A stretch of DNA of 64,000 nucleotides from NCBI GenBank assembly GCA_902616005.1, contig CACMRG010000001.1:124001-188000 (forward strand), in the 5' to 3' direction. Of this stretch, positions 55,463 through 64,000 are shown one piece after another. The DNA is from an uncultured SAR116 cluster alpha proteobacterium (GTDB lineage Bacteria; Pseudomonadota; Alphaproteobacteria; Puniceispirillales; Marisalimonadaceae). Each line of letters begins with the position of its first letter. Position 1 is the first letter of the stretch. A program made the translations under genes and the position numbers. The notes under the pieces were generated by a model. It worked only from the letters and a program-made list of their open reading frames with translations. It made no database searches and was not told the origin of the DNA.

Positions 55463-57751
55463 ATGTTATCAAGATCATTAGAAGAAACATTAAGACGTGC
55501 AATGAATTTAGCATCTTCAAAAAAGCATGAGTTTGCAACTCTAGAGCATTTATTATTTTCATTATTAGAAGATAAAAATGCAATTGAAGTGTTTAAAGCA
55601 TGTGGCGTAGATATAAAACTTTTAGAAGATGATCTTAATAGTTATCTAGATAAAGATTTGAAATCAATTGTTAGCTCAAACGAAGATATAGATACTCAAC
55701 CAACCTCAGGATTTCAACGTGTCGTTCAAAGAGCAGTTATACATACCCAATCGTCAGGAAAAAATGAAGCAAACGGTGCTAATGTTTTAGTTGCTATGTT
55801 CTCTGAAAGAGATTGTTATGCAGTATATCTACTTCAAAAGCAGAATATGAAAAGATTAGATGCTGTTAGTTTTATAAGCCATGGTCTTGCAAAAGATCCA
55901 AACTATTCTCAATCTAAAACTGATGAGGATACAAATATAGACAGTCAAACAAATCCAAAAAAGGAAAGTGCTTTAAAAAAATATGCTGTTGATTTAAATG
56001 AAAAATCGGCATCTGGAAAAGTTGATCCGGTTATAGGAAGAAAGAAGGAACTTGATAGAACTATACAAGTTTTGTGCAGAAGGACAAAGAATAACCCTTT
56101 ATTGGTTGGTGACCCTGGTGTAGGAAAGACAGCAATAGCTGAAGGACTTGCAGATAAAATTGTTAAAGGTGAGGTTCCCGAAGTGTTGCTGAAATCTGAA
56201 ATTTATGCTTTGGATATGGGAGCACTACTAGCCGGCACAAGATATAGAGGTGATTTTGAAGAACGCTTAAAAGCTGTTATAAAAGATATTGAAAAAAATG
56301 AAAATGCAATATTATTTATTGATGAAATTCATACGATAATCGGTGCTGGAGCTACAAGTGGTGGTGCAATGGATGCCTCAAATCTGTTAAAGCCAGTTCT
56401 CCAAACAGGAACACTTAGATGTATTGGTTCAACTACATATAAAGAATATAGAGGTTATTTTGATAAAGATAGAGCTTTGGTGAGAAGATTCCAAAAAATA
56501 GATGTAAAAGAACCTAATGTCGATGATACAATCAAAATTTTGATGGGGCTTAAGTCTAGATATGAAGATCATCATAAAATTAAGTTTACCAATGATGCAA
56601 TTAAAACAGCTGTTGAATTATCTTTTAGATATATAAATGAAAGAAAACTTCCTGATAAAGCTATTGATGTAATTGACGAAACAGCTGCTGCGCAGATGCT
56701 TCTACCACAAAATAAAAGAAAGAAAACCATTGATAAACAAGAAATTGAAGAAACAGTTGCTTTAATTGCTAGAATACCTCCAAAACATGTTTCTAAAGAC
56801 GATAAAAAAGCATTATTAAATTTAGAAAGTGATCTGAAAAGAATGGTCTATGGTCAAGATAAAGCTATATCCGCCTTGGTTTCAAGTGTAAAATTATCTA
56901 GAGCAGGCCTTAGAGAAGGAGAAAAACCAATAGGATGTTATTTATTTTCTGGTCCTACTGGAGTTGGAAAAACTGAAGTTGCAAGACAATTATCTGAATC
57001 ATATGGTATTAAACTTACTAGGTTTGATATGTCAGAATATATGGAAAGACATACGGTTTCTAGGTTGATAGGAGCACCTCCAGGTTATGTTGGTTTTGAT
57101 CAAGGTGGATTATTAACTGATGCAATTGATCAAAATCCTCATTCAGTATTACTCTTGGATGAAATTGAAAAAGCACATCCTGATTTGTTTAATTTGTTAC
57201 TTCAAGTAATGGATCATGGAAAATTAACTGATAATAATGGTAAGTCAGTAGATTTTAGAAATGTTATTTTAATTATGACAACTAACGCAGGAGCTTCAGA
57301 GTTGTCTAAATCATCTATTGGATTTTTAAATGATGCAAAAAATGACGCTGATACGCAAGCAATAGAAAGATTATTTACTCCAGAATTCCGTAATAGGTTA
57401 GACGCAGTTATACCATTTGATTACTTAGATATAGAAGTTATTAAAATGGTGGTAGATAAGTTTATAATGCAATTAGAAGCACAATTATCTGATAAAGGTG
57501 TTTCTATAATGCTTTCTGATGAAGCTAGAAATTGGCTAGCTAAAAAAGGATATGATAAAGTTTTTGGGGCAAGACCTCTAAATAGATTAATTCAAGAAAA
57601 AATTAAAAAACCGCTGGCAGAAGAGCTTTTGTTTGGAAAACTAGTAAAAGGGGGAAATGTTTTTGTAGATAACAAAAAAGATAACTTAATTATTAAATCT
57701 GAATCCTCTACTAAAATACCAGATAAAAAAAATTCAAAAATTAAGATTTAG
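55463..57751 (+). CDS. clpA: ATP-dependent Clp protease ATP-binding subunit ClpA
   Basis: AAA+ unfoldase that feeds ClpP. The N-terminal repeat domain (1-145) binds ClpS. The first Walker A is GDPGVGKT (216-223) and the second is GPTGVGKT (497-504). The ClpP-docking loop carries IGF within KSSIGFL. At 762 residues it is standard. It is co-transcribed with clpS. The last 4 bases overlap the convergent acetyltransferase gene. clpP is not in this window. Confidence 0.97.
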   Translation: MLSRSLEETLRRAMNLASSKKHEFATLEHLLFSLLEDKNAIEVFKACGVDIKLLEDDLNSYLDKDLKSIVSSNEDIDTQPTSGFQRVVQRAVIHTQSSGKNEANGANVLVAMFSERDCYAVYLLQKQNMKRLDAVSFISHGLAKDPNYSQSKTDEDTNIDSQTNPKKESALKKYAVDLNEKSASGKVDPVIGRKKELDRTIQVLCRRTKNNPLLVGDPGVGKTAIAEGLADKIVKGEVPEVLLKSEIYALDMGALLAGTRYRGDFEERLKAVIKDIEKNENAILFIDEIHTIIGAGATSGGAMDASNLLKPVLQTGTLRCIGSTTYKEYRGYFDKDRALVRRFQKIDVKEPNVDDTIKILMGLKSRYEDHHKIKFTNDAIKTAVELSFRYINERKLPDKAIDVIDETAAAQMLLPQNKRKKTIDKQEIEETVALIARIPPKHVSKDDKKALLNLESDLKRMVYGQDKAISALVSSVKLSRAGLREGEKPIGCYLFSGPTGVGKTEVARQLSESYGIKLTRFDMSEYMERHTVSRLIGAPPGYVGFDQGGLLTDAIDQNPHSVLLLDEIEKAHPDLFNLLLQVMDHGKLTDNNGKSVDFRNVILIMTTNAGASELSKSSIGFLNDAKNDADTQAIERLFTPEFRNRLDAVIPFDYLDIEVIKMVVDKFIMQLEAQLSDKGVSIMLSDEARNWLAKKGYDKVFGARPLNRLIQEKIKKPLAEELLFGKLVKGGNVFVDNKKDNLIIKSESSTKIPDKKNSKIKI

Positions 57752-58887
57752 TTTTTAAATTTAAATGGATTATCATTATTATTAACATAATCAATATTTT
57801 CCTGAATAAGTTTTTTTTCGTCATCTATAAAAGTTAAAACCGCATTTCTAAATGAGGGGTTTGGAAGATAATGATAACTGAAAGTTGGTTTAGCTAAATA
57901 TCCTCTTTTAATTTTATGATGTCCTTGAGCGCCAGCTTCAACAGTTTTTAGTTTTTGATCAATCGCATAATCTATAGCCTGATAGTAACACATTTCAAAA
58001 TGCAGAAAAGGGATATCAATTATAGATCCCCAATTTCTTCCATATAGACAATTTTTATCAGTAAAATTTAGAGCACCAGCGACTATTTGATCATCTTTTT
58101 TTGCAATAATAAGAACAATTTTTTTATTTAACTTATCTGATATATATGAAAAAAAATCTCTTTTTAAATAAGCACTGCCCCATTTTTTATCTATTGTATC
58201 TAAATAAAATTTATAAAATTGATCCCAAATCGTCGAGTTTAAATCATCACCACTTATCCTACTTATAACAATATCTGTTTTTTTAATATAATCTCTTTCC
58301 TTTTTAATCATTTTTCTTTTTGAACTTTTTAGCTCTTCTAAAAAGTCTTTAAAACTAGAATAACCATTATTTTTCCAATGAAATTGTAAACCAACTCTTT
58401 TTAACCATCCTTTTTTTTCTAAAATGTGATCATTGTTTTCATCTAAAAAATTTATATGAGCAGAACTTAAATTATTTTTATCCGCGAGATCCATCATAAA
58501 TTGGCTAATATTTTTAATTATGATTTTTTTTTTATTTTCTCTATACAAAAAACGTGGACCTTTTACAGGTGTAAAAGGTATAGCTGAAATTAATTTAGGG
58601 TAGTATGAACCTCCTGCTTTTTGATAAGCGTTTGCCCAACTATGATCAAATACATATTCTCCATAAGAATGGCTTTTAAGGTAATTAGGTAAAATTCCTA
58701 TAATTTTGTTATCAATGTCTTTTACAATTATATGTTGAGGAAGCCAACCTGTCTCTGCACAAACAGATTTAGATTGTTCTAAAGCGTATAAGAAATCATA
58801 ATTTGTAAATGGATGATCATTAATATTTAAGTTATTCCAAGCTACTGAACTAATCTTAGATATATTTGAAATTATATCCAAATTCAT
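57748..58887 (-). CDS. FemAB-like GNAT acetyltransferase (DUF482/COG3146 family)
   Basis: Protein of 379 residues of the family often annotated as peptidoglycan biosynthesis/GNAT. The motifs WNNLNINDHPFTNYDFLYALE, TPVKGPRFL, HFEMCYYQAIDYAI and EAGAQGHHKIKRGY are typical; the last region is the most conserved. Two GNAT-like halves resemble the FemABX fold. No signal or membrane helix is seen. The reaction is unproven for the family. It lies 6 bases after the RidA gene on the same strand. Confidence 0.85.
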   Translation of the reverse strand: MNLDIISNISKISSVAWNNLNINDHPFTNYDFLYALEQSKSVCAETGWLPQHIIVKDIDNKIIGILPNYLKSHSYGEYVFDHSWANAYQKAGGSYYPKLISAIPFTPVKGPRFLYRENKKKIIIKNISQFMMDLADKNNLSSAHINFLDENNDHILEKKGWLKRVGLQFHWKNNGYSSFKDFLEELKSSKRKMIKKERDYIKKTDIVISRISGDDLNSTIWDQFYKFYLDTIDKKWGSAYLKRDFFSYISDKLNKKIVLIIAKKDDQIVAGALNFTDKNCLYGRNWGSIIDIPFLHFEMCYYQAIDYAIDQKLKTVEAGAQGHHKIKRGYLAKPTFSYHYLPNPSFRNAVLTFIDDEKKLIQENIDYVNNNDNPFKFKN

Positions 58888-58893
58888 TTTATT

Positions 58894-59355
58894 TTATTTA
58901 ATCTCAAAAATTCCTTCAATTTCAACTGGGGCATTGAGTGGAAGACTGGAGACGCCTACTGCGAATCGAGAATGCTTTCCTTGTTCTCCAAATACATTAA
59001 CCATAATATCTGAGGCACCATTAATTATTGTAGGTTGTGATGTAAAAGATGAGGTTGAAGCAACAAATCCACCTAATTTCACTACTCTTGAAACTTTATT
59101 AAGGTCTCCATTACAAGCTGATTTTAATTGGCTGATAAGTGCTAGAGCGCATAATTTTGCCATTTCAATTGCATCTTCTAAACTAACTGTTTTACCAACA
59201 ACACCTGTTATTGGTATCTTTCCCTGTTTAAATGGTAATTGACCAGATATAAAAACAAGTTTGTTAGTAATTATGTAAGGTACATAGTTCCCAGCTGGCG
59301 TTGAAGCATCTTCTAATTCTATCTTATGGTTTTTTAAATTTTCTTCAATATTCAT
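58894..59355 (-). CDS. RidA/YjgF family protein (enamine/imine deaminase type)
   Basis: Small trimeric protein family that hydrolyses reactive enamines and imines from PLP enzymes. The pattern LVFISGQLP, SRVVKLGGFV and the late SRFAVGVSSLPLNAPVEIEGIFEI is the longer YjgF-like branch at 153 residues. The ligand arginine position of canonical RidA is less clear in this branch, so deaminase activity is uncertain. It lies 20 bases after nrdJ and 6 bases before the acetyltransferase gene. Confidence 0.88.
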   Translation of the reverse strand: MNIEENLKNHKIELEDASTPAGNYVPYIITNKLVFISGQLPFKQGKIPITGVVGKTVSLEDAIEMAKLCALALISQLKSACNGDLNKVSRVVKLGGFVASTSSFTSQPTIINGASDIMVNVFGEQGKHSRFAVGVSSLPLNAPVEIEGIFEIK

Positions 59356-59375
59356 AAATTATATACTTTCAATAA

Positions 59376-62300
59376 TTAAGAACATCCAGAAGTAGCACCA
59401 CATGTATTACATTTCATACACGTACCATTCCTAACTAAAGTAAAATTGCCACATTCTCCACAAGCTTCACCTTCAAAACCTTTTATTTTAGCTTCGATCT
59501 CTTTTGAGATAGTTGAATTTTGCTTTACTAGTACTTCGCTAGTTTCACCTTCATTCATATCTGTTACCTTGTCTTCGTATGTATCCAGATAGTCTTTAGT
59601 TTGTAAAACTGACACATTATCAGCTCCACCTCCAGATACAACTTTAAGTTCTCTTCTTACAAACCCTCTTGACGCAACTTTATGAGTTGTTTCATCTCCT
59701 CTTACACCAACACCTGTTGGACTTGTGTCAATGTTATTAATATCAACATGCCCTAAGTCATTTCTATCAAGATAAGAAATTGCTAGTTCTCTAAAAATAT
59801 AATCCAAAATAGATGTAGACATCTTGATAGTATCGTTTCCAGTAACTATACCTTGTGGTTCAAATCTAGTGAATGTAAACGCCTCAACGAATTCTTCTAA
59901 AGGAACTCCATATTGCAATCCAATTGAAACGGCAATCGCAAAGTTATTCATTAAAGATCTAAAAGCAGCACCTTCTTTATGCATATCAATGAAAATTTCA
60001 CCTAACTTACCATCTTCATATTCACCAGTTCTGAGATAGACCTTATGGCCTCCTACTATTGCTTTTTGAGTATATCCTTTCCTTCTATGTGGCAATTTTT
60101 CTCTTTCTGCTCTTAATACTCTTTCAACTATTTTTTCAACAACTTTTGTTGTTTTTTCAGTAATTACTTCTTCATCATTAATATCTTCATCTTCAATCAA
60201 ACTTGAGTTAAGAGGCTGACTTAACTTTGAACCATCTCTGTAAAGAGCATTAGCTTTAAGACATAACTTCCAAGATAACATATAAGCATTACTGCAATCT
60301 TCTATTGATGAGTTATTTGGCATATTAATTGTTTTAGAAATAGCACCGGAAATAAAAGGTTGTGCTGCTGCCATCATCCTTATATGGCTATCAACTGATA
60401 AAAATCTTTTGCCAATTCTTCCACATACGTTTGCACAGTCAAAAACGTTAAGGTGCTCTTCATTTAGATGAGGTGCTCCTTCTAGTGTCATAGACCCACA
60501 AACATGAATATTAGCAGCATCGATTTCTTCTTTTGTAAAGGACAAAAAGTTAAGCATATCAAATGAAAAATCGTTAAGTTGATCTTCTGAAATTTTTAAA
60601 ATATTTTTGCAGAATTCTTTACCTAAAGTAAATTGATTAAAAACAAACTTAATATCAAAAGCACTCTCTAATGAGTTCTCAATTAAATTAATCTGCTCGT
60701 CTTTAAAGCCTTTTTCCATAAGGGCTGAATGACTAATTGATTGACAGTTTTTTAGACTGCCAGTACCTAAAACATAATTTGTAATATCCGAAATTTGATT
60801 GTTGTCATAGCCTAAATTTTGAAGCGCCTCTGGTACGACTTGATTAATAATTTTAAAGTAACCTCCTCCAGCTAACTTTTTGAATTTCACCATTGCGAAG
60901 TCTGGTTCAATACCTGTTGTATCACAATCCATTACAAGTCCGATTGTGCCGGTTGGAGCTATTACAGTAGTTTGAGCATTTCTGTATCCAAATTTTTCTC
61001 CATCTTTGAGAGCTTTTTCCCAAGCTTTTGACGCTGCATTAGGTAGATCTTCAGAAGGACAATCTTCTTTGACAAGAGGTACTGGATTAATGGTTAAGCT
61101 ATCGTATCCATCTTTAAAACCATCAGCTGCTCTTTTATGGTTTCTAATCACTCTTAACATATCTTTCGAGTTCAGTTTATATTTTGAAAAAGGACCTAAT
61201 TCTTTTGCTATCTCTGCTGATGTAGCATATGAAATTCCTGTCATTATTGCTGAAATTGATGAACATATTGCTCTACCTTCATCACTGTCATAAGGCACAC
61301 CCCATGACATGAGGAGACCTCCAATATTTGCGTAACCAAGGCCAAGTGTTCTATAATCAAAAGATTTTTGAGCAATTTCTTTTGAAGGAAATTGTGCCAT
61401 CATTACAGAAATTTCAAGTGTTAACGTCCATAATCTGCAGGCATTTTCAAAAGCATTAATATCTAGTCTTTTATTCTTTTTACTAAATTTAATTAAGTTT
61501 AATGAAGCAAGGTTACACGCGGTGTCATCAATAAACATATACTCTGAACATGGATTAGAAGCATTTATTTTTTCTTCTTGAGGGCATGTATGCCATTCAT
61601 TGATAGTAGAATCATATTGTAGGCCAGGATCTGCGCATGCCCATGCGGCTTCTGTTATTTTATTCCAAAGTTCATTAGCTTTAACTTTTCTAAATACTTT
61701 TCCGTCAGTTCTTCTTATAAGTTCCCAGTCACTATTATTCTCCACTTTTTTTAGAAAGTCATTTGTAACTCTTATTGAATTATTAGAATTTTGTCCTGAT
61801 ACTGTTAAATAAGCTTCGCTATCCCAGTCTGTATCATAAGTTTTAAATTCAATTTCTTTAAATCCTTGTTTTGCAAATTGAATAACTCTTTGAATATAAT
61901 TTTCTGGGATCATAACTGATCTTGCGTTTAGAACAGCCTCTTTAAGTTTTTTATTTATTTTTGTGTCGTATAAGTCATCTTTTTCATATTCATCATTATT
62001 GCAGGCTTCCATAACCGCCCCAAGATGCTTTGCAGTTGATTTAGATCCTGCAACTAAAGCTGCAACTTTTTGTTCTTCTACAACTTTCCAATCAATAAAT
62101 TCTTCAATGTCCGGATGATCTACATCAACAGTAACCATTTTAGCAGCTCTTCTTGTTGTACCACCTGATTTAATTGCACCAGCGGCCCTATCACCAATTT
62201 TTAAAAAGCTCATCATTCCTGACGATTTTCCACCACCAGAAAGTTCTTCATTGTTCCCTCTTAAATTTGAGAAATTTGTTCCAGTTCCAGATCCATACTT

Positions 62301-62975
62301 GAATAATCTTGCTTCTCTTACCCACAAATCCATTATTCCACCTTCATTAACAAGATCATCTTTAATAGATTGAATAAAACATGCATGAGGCTGTGGGTGA
62401 ATATATGAAGATTTTGACTTAACCAATTTTTCAGTTTTGTAATCTACATAGTAATGTCCTTGACTGGGTCCGTCTATTCCATAAGCCCAGTGAAGTCCGG
62501 TATTAAACCATTGGGGAGAATTTGGTGCTCCCATTTGAGAAGCGAGCATATACCTCATTTCATCATAATACACTTTCGCATCTTTTTCAGAGCTAAAGTA
62601 TCCGCCTTTCCATCCCCAATAAGTCCATGTTCCAGCTAATCTATTAAAAACCTGTTTTGCAGAAGTTTCTGCACCATACCGTTCATCTTCGGGAATAGTT
62701 TCTAATTTAATCTCATTTGGCTCGGATCTTGATAACCACTCAGGTACATTATTTTCTTTAACTTTTTTTAGAAAAGTAGGGACCCCAGCTTTTCTAAAAT
62801 ATTTTTGAGCAATCACATCTGCAGCAACTTGAGAGTAATTGTCTGGAACTTCAATTTCAGGTGCACTAAATACAATTGTACCGTCAGGGTTCTTAATTTC
62901 ACTGGAGGTAGTTTTAAATTTTAAATTATTATAGACGTCTAATTTATCTTGTGTAAAAAGCCTTGTAAATTTCAT
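59376..62975 (-). CDS. nrdJ: Adenosylcobalamin-dependent (class II) ribonucleotide reductase
   Basis: Makes deoxyribonucleotides using vitamin B12 as radical source. The long alphaproteobacterial form has 1199 residues. Motifs include the [13 protein letters not shown] loop, NPCSEYMF with an active-site cysteine, and [19 protein letters not shown]. The C-terminal tail contains cysteine pairs ([13 protein letters not shown]) that form a redox or zinc-binding end. The ATG has a strong ribosome binding site (AGAGGA). No cobalamin riboswitch is visible upstream, but possible NrdR boxes are. The gene implies a need for B12. Confidence 0.96.
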   Translation of the reverse strand: MKFTRLFTQDKLDVYNNLKFKTTSSEIKNPDGTIVFSAPEIEVPDNYSQVAADVIAQKYFRKAGVPTFLKKVKENNVPEWLSRSEPNEIKLETIPEDERYGAETSAKQVFNRLAGTWTYWGWKGGYFSSEKDAKVYYDEMRYMLASQMGAPNSPQWFNTGLHWAYGIDGPSQGHYYVDYKTEKLVKSKSSYIHPQPHACFIQSIKDDLVNEGGIMDLWVREARLFKYGSGTGTNFSNLRGNNEELSGGGKSSGMMSFLKIGDRAAGAIKSGGTTRRAAKMVTVDVDHPDIEEFIDWKVVEEQKVAALVAGSKSTAKHLGAVMEACNNDEYEKDDLYDTKINKKLKEAVLNARSVMIPENYIQRVIQFAKQGFKEIEFKTYDTDWDSEAYLTVSGQNSNNSIRVTNDFLKKVENNSDWELIRRTDGKVFRKVKANELWNKITEAAWACADPGLQYDSTINEWHTCPQEEKINASNPCSEYMFIDDTACNLASLNLIKFSKKNKRLDINAFENACRLWTLTLEISVMMAQFPSKEIAQKSFDYRTLGLGYANIGGLLMSWGVPYDSDEGRAICSSISAIMTGISYATSAEIAKELGPFSKYKLNSKDMLRVIRNHKRAADGFKDGYDSLTINPVPLVKEDCPSEDLPNAASKAWEKALKDGEKFGYRNAQTTVIAPTGTIGLVMDCDTTGIEPDFAMVKFKKLAGGGYFKIINQVVPEALQNLGYDNNQISDITNYVLGTGSLKNCQSISHSALMEKGFKDEQINLIENSLESAFDIKFVFNQFTLGKEFCKNILKISEDQLNDFSFDMLNFLSFTKEEIDAANIHVCGSMTLEGAPHLNEEHLNVFDCANVCGRIGKRFLSVDSHIRMMAAAQPFISGAISKTINMPNNSSIEDCSNAYMLSWKLCLKANALYRDGSKLSQPLNSSLIEDEDINDEEVITEKTTKVVEKIVERVLRAEREKLPHRRKGYTQKAIVGGHKVYLRTGEYEDGKLGEIFIDMHKEGAAFRSLMNNFAIAVSIGLQYGVPLEEFVEAFTFTRFEPQGIVTGNDTIKMSTSILDYIFRELAISYLDRNDLGHVDINNIDTSPTGVGVRGDETTHKVASRGFVRRELKVVSGGGADNVSVLQTKDYLDTYEDKVTDMNEGETSEVLVKQNSTISKEIEAKIKGFEGEACGECGNFTLVRNGTCMKCNTCGATSGCS

Positions 62976-63051
62976 TATATTCCTCTCATTACTAAACTAC
63001 CTATATCAAGATTCCTTATATAACCTCATAAGATTTTAAAATAAGTCATAA

Positions 63052-63091
63052 TAACAATATCTTGTAAAGATGAACACTCAATATACTGCAT
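63052..63091 (-). promoter_or_regulatory. Possible pair of NrdR boxes upstream of nrdJ
   Basis: Two sites resemble the NrdR operator core CWATATATWG: CAATATCTTG (63055-63064) and CAATATACTG (63079-63088), each 9 of 10. They lie 80-113 bases upstream of the nrdJ start, in a gap shared with the divergent gene at 63218. The spacing of 24 bases is unlike the usual 31-32 bases, and the flanks match poorly, so the call is tentative. Confidence 0.3.
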
Positions 63092-63217
63092 TTAGTAGTT
63101 AATAGTAAAGCAATAAAATTAAAATTTTTTTAAATAATTAATTTAATTGAATTTTTTTTTAAAAATTGAATTTTATAATTATATTGTATAATTTTAAATA
63201 ATAATTATAAAGTTTTT

Positions 63218-63559
63218 ATGGATATAATTTCACAAATTTTTATACGTTTCAGTTCTAATTTAGTTGGTGAAGACCAATACGGGAATAAATATTATAGTCA
63301 AAAAAAAACAGATAAAAGATTTATAATATTCAATGGTAAAGTGGAAGCTTCTAAAATACCTCCTATGTGGCATGCTTGGTTACATAAAATTACAAGTAAA
63401 CCACCTCTCAAAAGAAAAAAAATGTATGAATGGCAAAAAGAACATTTACCTAACTTGACAGGAACTGCATTTGTAGTGAAACCTAAAGGAAGTTTGTTAG
63501 ATAAAGGATTTAGACAAAAATCAGTTGCAGATTATGAATCTTGGACACCTAAAAAATAA
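63218..63559 (+). CDS. NADH:ubiquinone oxidoreductase accessory subunit, NDUFA12 family
   Basis: Homologue of the mitochondrial complex I subunit NDUFA12 (B17.2), an accessory subunit that Alphaproteobacteria also carry. The core LVGEDQYGNKYYSQK and the MWHAWLHKITSKPP motif are diagnostic. It has 113 residues, no membrane helix and a basic C-terminus. It would bind the peripheral arm of complex I. mlaD follows after 2 bases, an order often seen in the class. Confidence 0.92.
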   Translation: MDIISQIFIRFSSNLVGEDQYGNKYYSQKKTDKRFIIFNGKVEASKIPPMWHAWLHKITSKPPLKRKKMYEWQKEHLPNLTGTAFVVKPKGSLLDKGFRQKSVADYESWTPKK

Positions 63560-63561
63560 TT

Positions 63562-64000
63562 ATGAAATATAGTTTAATCGAAACATTATTGGGATTTAGT
63601 GTAATTTTAGTTGCAATATCATTTTTATTTTTTGGATTTTCTCTAGAAAAAAGTATAAATTCTAAAAATATGTCAATATCTGCAGTCTTTGAAAATGTAA
63701 CCGGCTTAAGTGTTGGCGATAAAGTAAAGATATCTGGTATAACTGTTGGAAAGATTAAAAGTTTTGAATTAGAAAAAGATGAGTTTGAGGTTATGGTTGA
63801 GCTTGAAGTTGATAAAAATATAAGTATACCAGATGACTCAACTGCAAAAATTTCTTCATCGAGTTTATTTGGAGGTAAATTTTTAGAAATAGAACCAGGT
63901 TCCTCTGAAACTTTTTTAAAAGACAAATCTGTAATTTATGATACTCAAACCTCATTAAGTTTTACTGAAATGATTGGTAAAATGATTATGTCTACTGGTA
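63562..64000 (+). CDS. mlaD: MlaD/MCE-family phospholipid transport protein (3' end cut by window edge)
   Basis: Periplasmic lipid-binding component of the Mla system, which moves phospholipids between inner and outer membranes. The visible 146 residues show an N-terminal membrane anchor (about 8-27). The MCE domain follows: FENVTGLSVGDKVKISGITVG, then a SSSLFGGKFLEIEPG segment. The ATG lies 2 bases after the NDUFA12 gene. The gene continues past 64000. Confidence 0.92.
   Translation, partial: MKYSLIETLLGFSVILVAISFLFFGFSLEKSINSKNMSISAVFENVTGLSVGDKVKISGITVGKIKSFELEKDEFEVMVELEVDKNISIPDDSTAKISSSSLFGGKFLEIEPGSSETFLKDKSVIYDTQTSLSFTEMIGKMIMSTG

Noticed and set aside
62976-63217. Cobalamin riboswitch expected before the B12-dependent nrdJ
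   Set aside because: No B12-box-like GC-rich core is visible; the gap is almost entirely A and T with no convincing multi-stem structure.
1-64000. tRNA, rRNA, tmRNA or SRP RNA genes in the intergenic gaps
   Set aside because: The gaps are short (at most 242 bases) and very AT-rich; none contains a GC-rich cloverleaf or other stable RNA pattern that I could see.
1-64000. Defence islands, prophage, insertion sequences or CRISPR arrays
   Set aside because: No transposase, integrase, cas, restriction or toxin gene and no regularly spaced repeat is present; composition is uniform along the window.

Overview
The window is a very AT-rich, very gene-dense piece of chromosome from an alphaproteobacterium with a streamlined genome, most likely a free-living marine lineage. 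The class assignment rests on gene content and order. There is a split F0 cluster with both b and b' subunits and no F1 genes alongside. Alphaproteobacterial markers include a DUF1674/SdhAF4 protein beside rsmB, DUF1491, NDUFA12 next to mlaD, and a SUV3-like helicase, S4 protein, fdxA and carD in a row. The orders mutY-dciA-dsbA-smc and xseB-ispA-dxs-tlyA point the same way. A SAR11-, HIMB59- or AEGEAN-169-like organism would fit, but I cannot name the genus from sequence alone. No gap between genes exceeds 250 bases. I see no rRNA, tRNA, CRISPR array, insertion sequence or prophage.

Layout. 1-4643: a 5'-truncated DsbD/ScsB thiol reductase and a peroxiredoxin (+), then rnhA, thrB and ispH (-). 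4672-11941: a small lipoprotein (+), then on the minus strand dciA, a DsbA-like thiol oxidoreductase, smc and the F0 genes atpI-B-E-b'-b. 11978-18098: mutY (+); rsmB, a heparinase-family protein and purH (-); then sdhAF4 and DUF1491 (+). 18095-23404: a ketopantoate-reductase-like protein and an acyl-CoA ligase (-), diverging from a mandelate-racemase-group enzyme, dusA and yciB (+). 23406-29556: a complete cytochrome c maturation operon ccmABCDEFGHI (-), including a 52-residue ccmD. 29791-37089: acnB, a class III CoA-transferase and a beta-hydroxyacid dehydrogenase (+), facing a ThDP enzyme and an atypical SDR protein (-). 37169-45874: helicase, S4 protein, fdxA, carD, pip, xseB, ispA, dxs and tlyA (+). 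45884-50281: aroC, fabI and a glycine-zipper protein (-), pdxH (+), an MFS transporter (-). 50352-53756: M20 hydrolase, small membrane protein and SOS-type umuDC (+). 53761-64000: dacA (-), clpS-clpA (+), a FemAB-like acetyltransferase, RidA and B12-dependent nrdJ (-), then NDUFA12 and a 3'-truncated mlaD (+).

How it works together. Much of the window is envelope bioenergetics: proton-driven F0, cytochrome c maturation with several thiol-redox proteins (DsbD-like, DsbA-like, CcmG, CcmH), and assembly factors for complexes I and II. Isoprenoid supply (dxs, ispA, ispH), fatty acid, chorismate, purine and PLP enzymes are scattered single genes. Two small metabolic groups of unknown substrate (18095-21847 and 32601-37089) are the main accessory content. 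umuDC carries a perfect alphaproteobacterial LexA box.

The window is mostly conserved housekeeping sequence and I found no clear new multi-gene system. The best leads are the SDR protein lacking its catalytic residues beside a ThDP enzyme, the apparent non-standard start of tlyA, the LexA-controlled umuDC, and the absence of terminator space at all ten convergent gene ends.
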